Assembly (NCBI GenBank): GCA_021835265.1
Contig: JAKBQK010000278.1
Location: forward strand, 1 to 7,984
DNA from: Thermoplasmata archaeon
GTDB lineage: Archaea; Thermoplasmatota; Thermoplasmata; Thermoplasmatales; Thermoplasmataceae
Direction of reading: 5' to 3'
DNA: 7,984 bases
Shown here: piece by piece, positions 1 through 5,828 of the stretch
Layout of the letters: every line of letters starts with the position of its first letter
How positions within the stretch are numbered: position 1 is the stretch's first letter
The notes under the pieces: model-generated
Database searches by the model: none
Told to the model about the DNA's origin: nothing
The model's input: only the letters and a program-made list of their open reading frames with translations
Made by a program: the position numbers and the translations under genes

Positions 1-327
1 TGGACATAAGTTCTCCTTTCCCGATATGCAATACTCACATTTCCCACATGCAGAATAAAACCAGCCTATTCCAACTCTCTCACCTATCTGAATATCACTT
101 TTTGATTCAACAACTTCCCCTACTATTTCATGGCCAGGAATTAGAGGAAATAGTTCTGGAGGAAGAGGAAAGTCCCCCTCAATAATATGGAGATCACTGT
201 GACAGACACCATTTGCCTGAACCTTTACAATTACCTGACCATGCTTTAATTCTGGCCCTTCATAATCTTCATACTTCAGAGGATTGTTTTCTATCTTGTT
301 CTGTTTTTCCAGGATCATTGCTTTCAT
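1..327 (-). CDS. Zinc-dependent alcohol dehydrogenase (MDR family), N-terminal part, cut by the left edge
   Basis: This is the first 109 codons of a medium-chain zinc alcohol dehydrogenase, which interconverts an alcohol and an aldehyde or ketone with NAD(P). It covers much of the GroES-like catalytic domain; the Rossmann domain lies outside the window. Visible zinc ligands are Cys42 in a CHSDLH motif and His66-Glu67 in PGHE (catalytic zinc), and Cys94, Cys97, Cys100 and Cys108 in the CxxCxxCx7C pattern (structural zinc). All expected ligands present here are intact. The ATG at 327-325 is the natural start: the GroES fold begins a few residues later. No SD is close to it. A CTTTAG-like box at 351-356 (minus) would fit a leaderless start, and the TTATAAAAG stretch near 389-397 would fit a leader of about 40 bases. 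The substrate cannot be told from this fragment. It is divergent from the tRNA gene and not linked to the right-hand operon. Confidence 0.93.
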   Translation of the reverse strand, partial: MKAMILEKQNKIENNPLKYEDYEGPELKHGQVIVKVQANGVCHSDLHIIEGDFPLPPELFPLIPGHEIVGEVVESKSDIQIGERVGIGWFYSACGKCEYCISGKENLCP

Positions 328-390
328 AATAAAAATAATTACAATCTTCCCTAAAGCATTTTGCCCATTGTACTGTACCACCAAATTTCT

Positions 391-397
391 TTTATAA
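391..397 (+). promoter_or_regulatory. TATA box of the tRNA-Gly gene
   Basis: TTTATAA is centred about 28 bases before the first base of the tRNA, where an archaeal TATA box would place transcription start one to a few bases before the mature 5' end. An AAATTT stretch just upstream could be the BRE. The element reads as TTATAAAAG on the other strand, so it may also serve the divergent alcohol dehydrogenase. Confidence 0.6.
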
Positions 398-421
398 CCA
401 TTTGCAATACCAGCGTTAGCA

Positions 422-493
422 GCGGGAATAGTGTAGTGGTTATCACAGGGGCTTCCCAAGCCCTTAACCCGGGTTCGAATCCCGGTTTCCGCA
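422..493 (+). tRNA. tRNA-Gly (anticodon CCC)
   Basis: A full cloverleaf of 72 bases can be folded by eye. The 7-bp acceptor stem pairs GCGGGAA with TTTCCGC (one G-T pair). The D arm lies at 431-446 with GG in the loop. The anticodon stem pairs GGGGC with GCCCT (one G-T pair) and has loop TTCCCAA, giving anticodon CCC, which reads GGG (Gly). The variable loop is TAAC. The T stem pairs CCGGG with CCCGG around loop TTCGAAT. The discriminator base is A, as usual for archaeal tRNA-Gly. CCA is not encoded (the next bases are TATT), and no intron is present at the anticodon loop. A TATA box lies upstream at 391-397. I saw no second copy of the tRNA 3' end in the window, so there is no sign of an integrated element here. 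Confidence 0.96.
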
Positions 494-809
494 TATTCTG
501 ATGTCATATTCATATAACTATTAATTTTCCGGGATTGCTGATAGACACGAATGACTCGAAAAAAACATAATCTAAGGCTTAATGTGAAAAATTTATTTCT
601 TCTATTTATTAAGAGATTTAATATATACTGGATTTAAAAATATGTGTAATCCGTTTGACATTAATATTACAATTATGAAAAATAGTAAGGTAAAACTTTG
701 ACTAAAATACCTATACAAAGAATAGATAGGCATTCATTTACCATAGTTATTAACTATTGTTCTAGATTTAATAAATAAATTTAATAATGATTCTTACTTA
801 TATTTATTC
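494..809. other. AT-rich intergenic region without a supportable gene
   Basis: This stretch between the tRNA and the membrane-protein gene is strongly AT-rich. It contains only very short open frames, for example 28 codons from 551 and 19 codons from about 641, without SD, TATA placement or recognisable residues. A weak inverted repeat (CCTAT at 710-714 with ATAGG at 726-730) is present. The last 45 bases hold the promoter of the following gene. No RNA gene could be supported. Confidence 0.6.
767..787 (+). promoter_or_regulatory. TATA-like promoter elements for the four-helix membrane protein
   Basis: TTTAATAA occurs twice, at 767-774 and 780-787. The second copy is centred about 26 bases before the ATG at 810, which is the spacing expected for a leaderless archaeal transcript. 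No SD is visible before that ATG. In DNA this AT-rich the match is suggestive only. Confidence 0.4.
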
Positions 810-1274
810 ATGATGCCCATGAAAAAAATGATGACAAACGGTTTGCCTTCTATGGTGATCATGTTATTCCTTTTCCTATTTATTCAATTTCTTCTAGGCA
901 TGTATATAAATCTTTTTGTATCGATTCCTGCAGCATCTCCTTTCTTCATGATGGGCTATGGACCGTATGGAGGATTTCCCATAGTCATGGTTCATATGTT
1001 CCTTGGAATACTCATCGGACTTATATCCATAGGGATACTATTTCTTTCAATCGGATCTGGAGAAAAAAAGATACTAGCATCCGCTATCGGCCTTTTTTTA
1101 TCCGTACTGATCGCCGGTATAGATGGTTTGTTTTTCCTTTTTGATGGTCAGAATAATATCAACTCATACCTTATGGCAACGGGTTTCATTCTTGCTATGT
1201 TGTTTTCATTCATATTACTATTATTTGTATATCAACCTGATTTTAAAATGGAAAGGAAAACAAATTTCAATTAA
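810..1274 (+). CDS. Small four-helix integral membrane protein, function unknown
   Basis: I do not recognise this 154-residue protein. It has four strongly hydrophobic segments at about residues 14-36, 57-80, 87-111 and 118-141, separated by short polar turns, and a short basic C-terminal tail. The N-terminus (MMPMKKMM) is basic and should face the cytoplasm, which predicts both ends inside. The first external loop is rich in Met, Pro, Gly and aromatics (FFMMGYGPYGG, residues 45-55). One His (62) starts the second helix, and Asp105 and Asp112 lie in or near helix 3. A conserved-looking LGMYINLFV stretch ends helix 1. No signal peptidase site, Cys or known motif is seen. Five Met in the first eight codons leave the exact start open; the first ATG fits the TATA spacing for a leaderless message. 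The gene stands alone, between the tRNA and a convergent VOC gene. Heme or metal binding by His62 and the Met residues is conceivable but unproven. Confidence 0.8.
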   Translation: MMPMKKMMTNGLPSMVIMLFLFLFIQFLLGMYINLFVSIPAASPFFMMGYGPYGGFPIVMVHMFLGILIGLISIGILFLSIGSGEKKILASAIGLFLSVLIAGIDGLFFLFDGQNNINSYLMATGFILAMLFSFILLLFVYQPDFKMERKTNFN

Positions 1275-1282
1275 ATTATAAA

Positions 1283-1298
1283 TTCTTATTATTAAGAA
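1283..1298 (+). terminator. Small AT-rich hairpin after the membrane-protein gene
   Basis: TTCTTA, a four-base loop and TAAGAA form a perfect 6-bp stem starting nine bases after the stop codon. It is weak and lacks a clean T-tract, so its role as a terminator is tentative. Confidence 0.25.
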
Positions 1299-1463
1299 AC
1301 TGTTTACAAACACTAATATCTGGAAATTTTGACCTTTAATAATGATTTAGACTGTTAATGAATAATGTAACATTTTGGAATCATATCCCATAGAGTAATT
1401 ATTAATTAAAAATCCAACTGTGTATTTCTTAAACTATTGATTTTTATCCAGTGAAATATTTTT

Positions 1464-1836
1464 TCACACACTTTCAATGAGACCCCATGCGTTTCCAAAT
1501 GGATCAATCAGCTGGCATATTTTTACTCCATCTACCCCAATAATTGGCCCCCTGAACAACCTGCAACCATGGTCAATAAAGTGTGAAATAGCACTCTGCA
1601 TATTGCTCACTTTCCAGTAAGAAACCTGCCCTGCTACACCAGAACTTGATTTACTATCAGATGGATGTAGTCCTATTTTACAAAATCCCAGGTTAAAAGA
1701 ATAATAATTTTCACTTTGAAAATCTGGCTCTTTTTCTAATAACACTTTGATCCATTCCTTTGCTTCTGCCAGATTATCAACAAAAAAGAGAACTTCATCA
1801 ATACCTGAAATCTCACTTATAATTATTAATCACCAT
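1464..1836 (-). pseudogene. VOC-family (glyoxalase/bleomycin-resistance fold) protein, apparent +1 frameshift near the start
   Basis: The body encodes a single VOC module of about 120 residues. A first beta-alpha unit (GIDEVLFFVDNLAEAKEW) is followed by strands and the typical C-terminal signature DPFGNAWGLIES, where the final Glu is the usual metal-ligand position. The frame is open from 1829 down to the TGA at 1464-1466, but has no ATG, GTG or TTG before the GTG at 1745-1743. Starting there would delete the first beta-alpha unit. An ATG at 1836-1834 with a good SD (AAAGGAG, 1853-1847, 10-base spacer) opens a different frame, reads seven codons (MVINNYK) and meets TGA at 1815-1813. Skipping one base there joins it to the VOC frame, giving about 123 residues, the normal family length. 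The gene is thus a fresh pseudogene, a programmed +1 shift, a sequencing error, or uses an ATT/ATA start. VOC proteins include dioxygenases, glyoxalases, epimerases and drug-binding proteins; the substrate cannot be told. The first-strand position usually held by His looks acidic. Confidence 0.6.
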
Positions 1837-1846
1837 TTTCAGATTA

Positions 1847-1853
1847 CTCCTTT
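1847..1853 (-). promoter_or_regulatory. Ribosome binding site of the VOC gene
   Basis: AAAGGAG on the minus strand lies 10 bases before the ATG at 1836. It is the main reason for placing the start there although that frame closes after seven codons. Confidence 0.5.
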
Positions 1854-1974
1854 GCTAAAATAGACTATTCTAAATTCATGATTATCGTGAAAGTGTCTTT
1901 TAATGAAATTAGAGTTAGAAATTACCAGACTTTCAACTGATGTTAAATTCAATGCTCAACGTTATTCATAACCT

Positions 1975-1987
1975 TCCCGATTCGGGA
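1975..1987. promoter_or_regulatory. 13-bp palindrome upstream of the SDR gene, candidate operator
   Basis: TCCCGA, T, TCGGGA is a perfect inverted repeat with a one-base centre and is conspicuously GC-rich in an AT-rich intergenic region. It lies about 30 bases upstream of the proposed SDR TATA box and about 140 bases from the divergent VOC start. Its symmetry fits a dimeric regulator. The TetR-family protein encoded at 2839-3423 is the nearest candidate, by proximity only. Confidence 0.35.
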
Positions 1988-2011
1988 TTAAGTTAAAAAG
2001 TTAAGTCCAAA

Positions 2012-2024
2012 GAAAACTTTAAGA
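2012..2024 (+). promoter_or_regulatory. BRE/TATA-like promoter of the SDR gene
   Basis: GAAAA followed by CTTTAAGA resembles an archaeal BRE plus TATA box. The TATA part (2017-2024) is centred about 27 bases before the ATG at 2048 but only 19 before the ATG at 2039. It therefore favours a leaderless transcript beginning at the second ATG. Confidence 0.4.
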
Positions 2025-2038
2025 ACGTTTTAAGATAT

Positions 2039-2791
2039 ATGACATACATGTCAGGTAATAAACAAGTTGCAGTAATTACAGGTGGTAATGGAGGAATAGG
2101 AAAAAGTACTGCCAGATCTCTTTTGAGAGACGGATTTTTTGTAGTTCTAGCGGATTTGAAAGATGAGGTAGCTGATACCGCCAGAGACCTTAAGAATGAA
2201 ACAAATGGTAATATATTAGGAATGATGGCTGATGTTACTGATTTTACATCAACAGTGGAATTATTTAATAACATCAGGAGAGAAACAGCAACTGAATCAG
2301 TGAGCGTTCTGATAAATAATGCGGGAATTACAAGGGATGCAACAATAAGAAAAATGACTTATGAGCAGTGGGATCAGGTGATGAGGGTGAACCTGTACGG
2401 TGCATTCAACTGTACAAAACAGGTTGTTGAAGGTATGATCGGCAACCATTTTGGAAGAATTATTAATATTTCGTCCATAAGTCGATACGGTAACAGGGGA
2501 CAGGCAAATTATGCTGCATCAAAAGCTGGACTTGTAGGATTGACACTAACACTGGCCAGAGAACTTGGGAAATATGGCATAACTTCAAATGCTATAAGTC
2601 CAGGCATAATAAATACGGAAATGATTTCAACCATTCCAGCAGAAATCCTCAAAGATTATGAGAATAAGATTCCATCCGGTAGACTTGGAAAACCTGAGGA
2701 AGTTGCTGAACTGATTTCTTTTTTATGCTCTGAAAAAGCTTCATATATAAATGGAGAGGTTATAAACATAAATGGAGGATTCTTTTTCTAA
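2039..2791 (+). CDS. FabG/PhaB-type short-chain dehydrogenase/reductase (3-oxoacyl reductase-like)
   Basis: This 250-residue classical SDR fits family length and is complete. The cofactor loop TGGNGGIG is at residues 14-21, NNAG at 93-96, and the active-site Asn118, Ser146, Tyr158 and Lys162 (YAASK) are all present. PG at 188-189 and a C-terminal NGG complete the FabG pattern. Its best match by eye is the 3-oxoacyl-ACP/acetoacetyl-CoA reductase group, which reduces a 3-oxoacyl thioester to the 3-hydroxy form. Asp39 at the end of the second strand normally hydrogen-bonds the adenosine ribose and selects NAD(H) over NADP(H), unlike typical NADPH-dependent FabG. The start could be the ATG at 2039 or the one at 2048; the TATA spacing and the usual short N-terminus favour 2048. 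No SD is seen. It converges on the acyl-CoA operon and could reduce the product of that operon's condensing enzyme (inference). Other alcohol or hydroxy-acid substrates are possible. Confidence 0.93.
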   Translation: MTYMSGNKQVAVITGGNGGIGKSTARSLLRDGFFVVLADLKDEVADTARDLKNETNGNILGMMADVTDFTSTVELFNNIRRETATESVSVLINNAGITRDATIRKMTYEQWDQVMRVNLYGAFNCTKQVVEGMIGNHFGRIINISSISRYGNRGQANYAASKAGLVGLTLTLARELGKYGITSNAISPGIINTEMISTIPAEILKDYENKIPSGRLGKPEEVAELISFLCSEKASYINGEVININGGFFF

Positions 2792-2804
2792 ACTGGAATT
2801 TATT

Positions 2805-2822
2805 ACAAAAATAAATTTTTGT
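2805..2822. terminator. Symmetrical hairpin between convergent genes, likely bidirectional terminator
   Basis: ACAAAAA and TTTTTGT form a perfect 7-bp stem around loop TAAA, 14 bases past the SDR stop and 17 bases from the TetR stop. Each strand has a run of T in the 3' arm. T-rich stretches of this kind end archaeal transcripts, and the site is placed to serve both directions. Confidence 0.55.
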
Positions 2823-2838
2823 TCCGGTGAACTCTTTT

Positions 2839-3423
2839 CTAATTTTTCATTATGCTTTCTATTAGACTGTCAATCTCGTTGAATGGAAAATCTGATTTGC
2901 TATCATTATCCCAGAGAATAAACCTTCTAGCAAGAAAGTCAGCTGTGCCCATTAATGTATATGCAAGTATATTTGGATCTCTATCCTTAATTTCACCTTT
3001 TTTCATAGCATCCTTGAGATACTTCGCATAATGATCTCCAAGCATCCTGTAATGCCATTTGTAAGTTTCAGGTCTGTGTATCTCTGCCTCCAGGAGAATC
3101 TGGAACAGATGTGTGTTTTTCTTAACCCATTCAATAAAGGCACGAAAACCTCTCTTTTCTATATTTATTCTACCCTCAATTCCGTTTATACTGTCATGAA
3201 TGTATTTCCTCATTTCATGGTTATACTTCTTAACCAGTTCTTCCAGAAGATCGTCCTTATCCTTGAAATAAAGGTAAAAAAGCCCATATGACACACCAGC
3301 ATTTCTTGTTATTTCTCCAACACTTGCATTTGAATATCCAAGTTTAGCAATTGTTTCTATTGAACTTTTAATAATCTTGTTGAATTTTTCCTGACCTTTT
3401 TTGGTCTTTGGATAGAGATTCAT
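2839..3423 (-). CDS. TetR-family transcriptional regulator
   Basis: The 194-residue protein has the standard TetR layout. The N-terminal three-helix DNA-binding domain spans about residues 14-60, with the helix-turn-helix around VGEITRNAGVSYGLFYLYF (35-53) followed by the KDKDDLL stretch that begins helix 4. The rest is a helical ligand-binding and dimerisation domain (about 65-194), rich in aromatic and His residues, as in regulators that sense acyl-CoAs or other hydrophobic ligands. The ATG at 3423 has no clear SD. It begins 25 bases after the stop of the condensing-enzyme gene, so it is probably the last gene of that operon, which points to local, often autoregulated, control. The likely ligand is a substrate or acyl-CoA intermediate of the pathway (inference). 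Whether it also controls the convergent SDR is open; the palindrome at 1975-1987 is a candidate site. The operon's own promoter lies outside the window. Confidence 0.92.
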   Translation of the reverse strand: MNLYPKTKKGQEKFNKIIKSSIETIAKLGYSNASVGEITRNAGVSYGLFYLYFKDKDDLLEELVKKYNHEMRKYIHDSINGIEGRINIEKRGFRAFIEWVKKNTHLFQILLEAEIHRPETYKWHYRMLGDHYAKYLKDAMKKGEIKDRDPNILAYTLMGTADFLARRFILWDNDSKSDFPFNEIDSLIESIMKN

Positions 3424-3448
3424 GTCATTTACAATGATAAGCCGTTTA

Positions 3449-4438
3449 TTAAACCTTTAATATTACAGTTGCACCCCATGTCCATCCTGTCCCGGCCGAA
3501 ACCAGGCATATAAGATTTCCAGGCCTTAAAAGATTCTTTTCTTCTGCCAATTTGAGTGAAATAAATGGATCTACCCCCTGCATATGTCCATAATCTTCAA
3601 GGTATATACTTTTACTCCTATCTATTCCAAGGGCATCCATAATTTCACGGTGAAATGATCTCTTTGTGTGAAGGAATGCCAGGTAATCAATATCCTTAAT
3701 GTCATAACCTGATTTTACTGTTGCCTCTGTAATCACCCTTATAAAATTCCTCAGTGTTGCATCAGCCATCCTTTCTTTCCAGGCCTTTTCCTCACTTACA
3801 GTAAGTTTATAGGACCAGATATCCTTATCTAAAATGAATGAACCACCAAAGGGTGCGTATACTACATCAGAGAACGATCCGTCTGTAAGGAATGCACTCT
3901 GTAATATTTCATATTCACCTTTTTCCTCAGAAATGAGTACTGCTCCAGAACCGTCTGAAAAATCATACATGAATGAACCTGTTCTGTCCTTATAGTTCAC
4001 AATATGACTTTGCTTTGTAGCGATGCTAATTAGCGCATCAAAGTTGCTTTCAGATGAGATCCTCGATTTCATCATGTCGAGTGCAACTAAACTTCCGACA
4101 CATTGAGAGGATATATCAAAAGATAGAGCTTCTTTTACTCCAAGTTTAGATGCCAGTGATGGTGCAAGTGTCCATATGTATTTATCCTTAAAATCTGATC
4201 CTGCTGAGACAATATATTTTAATCTTTTAAGAGAACTGTCGGCCGGCCCAACTATTTTCTCAATTGATTTCATGCTGAGATCTGAAAGTGAAAGCTTTTC
4301 CTCAACAGGCTTTGAAACTATTCCCAGTTTCTCCCTTACAACATCTTCAGGTATGCCAGTTTCTTCGCTGATCGACTTAGCCGTCATCACATTTTCGGAA
4401 GCATAAATTGCAAATTTCTTAATGTACACTTTTTTCAT
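3449..4438 (-). CDS. Ketoacyl synthase III (FabH)-like condensing enzyme
   Basis: The 329-residue thiolase-fold protein has the length of a KAS III enzyme. Cys113 in the SSQCVG motif is the acyl-carrying nucleophile. DGSGA (162-166) matches the glycine-rich turn of the family, His257 lies in LHTKRS where FabH has its catalytic His (HQAN), and the C-terminus GTGWTWGA matches the family end. Where FabH has Asn in its GNTS motif, this protein has His285 in YGHMQG, giving Cys-His-His. KAS III enzymes condense an acyl-CoA with a malonyl or other acyl thioester; relatives act as HMG-CoA synthase, OleA or acyl transferases. The archaeal HMG-CoA synthase/thiolase arrangement with a DUF35 protein is not seen here. 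The gene overlaps the CoA-ligase end by 20 bases, so its SD lies inside that gene. It is likely fed by that ligase. Whether it condenses or only transfers acyl groups is undecided. Confidence 0.85.
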   Translation of the reverse strand: MKKVYIKKFAIYASENVMTAKSISEETGIPEDVVREKLGIVSKPVEEKLSLSDLSMKSIEKIVGPADSSLKRLKYIVSAGSDFKDKYIWTLAPSLASKLGVKEALSFDISSQCVGSLVALDMMKSRISSESNFDALISIATKQSHIVNYKDRTGSFMYDFSDGSGAVLISEEKGEYEILQSAFLTDGSFSDVVYAPFGGSFILDKDIWSYKLTVSEEKAWKERMADATLRNFIRVITEATVKSGYDIKDIDYLAFLHTKRSFHREIMDALGIDRSKSIYLEDYGHMQGVDPFISLKLAEEKNLLRPGNLICLVSAGTGWTWGATVILKV

Positions 4439-5825
4439 ATAATCTCACCAGTTCCTCTCTTGACACCTTACCTACAGCATTTCTTGGTAAATTATTAACA
4501 AAGATTACCCTCTTAGGAACTTTGTAACCTGATAATTTCATCTTTAGATCTTTTCTTAGCTGTTCTTCTGATTTTACCTCATTAGTCTTCACAAAGGCAA
4601 CTACCGCTTCACCCCAATAGTTGTCTGGCATTCCAATAACAGAGCATTCAACCACATAGGGTAATGTTAGAATGATATCTTCTATCTCGGTTGCATAGAC
4701 ATTTTCTCCTCCAGTTTTAATCACATTCTTCTTCCTTTGCACAAAGAAATAGTATCCAAGCTCATTGGTTCTGAAAATATCTCCTGTTTTAAAATAACCA
4801 TCTATTTCAAAGGGATCAATGTCGCTTCCGAACATGTATCTGGAGAAGAGGTGTTTACCTCTGATTAATAGCTCACCATCTTCCGCAAGTTTTACTTCTA
4901 CAAATATACATGGAGTTCCAACAGAGTCCGGGAATTTTTTCTGGTTCTCTGGAGAAATGTAAAAATTATTAGGACCAGCCTCAGTTAATCCATAACCCTG
5001 AAACACTTTAATATTTCTTTCCAAAAGCTTTTCATAGGTCTCTTTTCTGAGTTTTCCACCTCCAGATATCATTCTAACCTTGGAAAGGTCTTTCTTATAA
5101 AATTCGCTACTTGCCACTATTTTCTCATACATGGTTGGTACACCCATAAATATAGTTATTCTTTCCTTTTCTATGAGATTTATAATTTCGTCAGGATCAA
5201 AATTATTTTCTGAAAATATTACACTTCCTCCGGCAATTAGAGTTGGTATCAACAGGATATTCCAACCCCCTGTATGATATAAAGGCATACAAACAAGTGT
5301 TCTATCACTTTGGTGTATGCCCCATGTGAGAACTGTGTTAAATGCATTCCACATAATTGCATTCTCGGAAATTTCAGCACCCTTAGGAGTTCCTGTCGAT
5401 CCTCCTGTTAGAAGGGTCAATACTGTTCTCTCAGGGTTATAATTCTGGTTAGGGTTTAGACGGTTGCCTTTAATACTCCTGTTTTTCAAAGTTTCAATAG
5501 AAATTCCTTCATTGTTAAAATCACTTATAATTAGTTTTGGCTTTGCATTGCTGATTACATGATCGTAAAGGGATTTCTCTATTACTGGATTTATAGGGAA
5601 TAAAATTGCACCACATTTAACAACTGCGAAAAATAGGATGACGTTATCAAGAGGGTTCTTTATTATGGATAAAATCACATCACCTTCTTTTATGCCCATT
5701 TCACTTAGAACTAAAAAAATATGATCACTCTGTTCATCTATTTCTCTATACCTGAGTACCTTCTCTTCATATTTTACAAATCCAGTATTACCAGTATTAT
5801 ACCAATTTCTTAAAACCTTATCCAG
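4419..5825 (-). CDS. Class I adenylate-forming acyl-CoA ligase, probable CTG start
   Basis: Counted from the CTG this is 468 residues. The enzyme activates a carboxylate to acyl-AMP and then acyl-CoA. Motifs in order: TGGSTGTPKG phosphate loop (140-149), MPLYHTGGWN (180-189), GYGLTEAG (277-284), TGD (347-349), the RKKN-IKTGGENVY hinge (about 364-378) and PRNAVGK with catalytic Lys453 near the C-terminus. The acid-binding pocket does not reveal the substrate; the compact length and HTGG motif resemble short/medium-chain and MenE-like ligases. The first ATG in frame (5699) would remove the conserved YREIDEQSD segment, which lies in frame upstream. That frame has no ATG, GTG or TTG before the hydrolase stop at 5831-5829. 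CTG at 5825-5823, seven bases after a perfect GGTGAT, is the best start. The gene overlaps the next one by 20 bases and probably supplies its acyl-CoA. Confidence 0.9.
   Translation of the reverse strand: MDKVLRNWYNTGNTGFVKYEEKVLRYREIDEQSDHIFLVLSEMGIKEGDVILSIIKNPLDNVILFFAVVKCGAILFPINPVIEKSLYDHVISNAKPKLIISDFNNEGISIETLKNRSIKGNRLNPNQNYNPERTVLTLLTGGSTGTPKGAEISENAIMWNAFNTVLTWGIHQSDRTLVCMPLYHTGGWNILLIPTLIAGGSVIFSENNFDPDEIINLIEKERITIFMGVPTMYEKIVASSEFYKKDLSKVRMISGGGKLRKETYEKLLERNIKVFQGYGLTEAGPNNFYISPENQKKFPDSVGTPCIFVEVKLAEDGELLIRGKHLFSRYMFGSDIDPFEIDGYFKTGDIFRTNELGYYFFVQRKKNVIKTGGENVYATEIEDIILTLPYVVECSVIGMPDNYWGEAVVAFVKTNEVKSEEQLRKDLKMKLSGYKVPKRVIFVNNLPRNAVGKVSREELVRLYEKSVH
4445..4449 (-). promoter_or_regulatory. 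Ribosome binding site of the condensing-enzyme gene
   Basis: GGTGA on the minus strand sits six bases before the ATG at 4438, inside the coding end of the CoA ligase. It fixes this start and suggests coupled translation of the two overlapping genes. Confidence 0.65.
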
Positions 5826-5828
5826 CGT

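Noticed and set aside
422..493. tRNA-Gly as an attachment site of an integrated element
   Set aside because: No duplicate of the tRNA 3' end, no integrase and no phage or plasmid genes in the window.
498..540. Possible C/D-box small RNA (TGATGT followed by CTGA)
   Set aside because: The C box departs from RTGATGA, no flanking terminal stem or C'/D' pair is seen, and such short matches are common by chance.
551..637. 28-codon open frame beginning MTRKKH in the AT-rich intergenic region
   Set aside because: No SD, no TATA box at leaderless distance, no recognisable residues; expected by chance.
780..1347. 13-base direct repeat TTTAATAATGATT at 780-792 and 1335-1347 flanking the membrane-protein gene
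   Set aside because: Simple AT-rich words recur often here; the flanks do not match and no element boundaries are seen.
1451..1467. Inverted repeat GTGAAA/TTTCAC over the VOC stop codon
   Set aside because: Six-bp stem partly inside coding sequence and no T-tract on the minus strand after it; not convincing as a terminator.
3449..4438. Calling the condensing enzyme HMG-CoA synthase of the mevalonate pathway
   Set aside because: Its C-terminal motifs follow KAS III, and the usual archaeal neighbours (thiolase, DUF35 protein) are absent; the looser KAS III-like call is safer.
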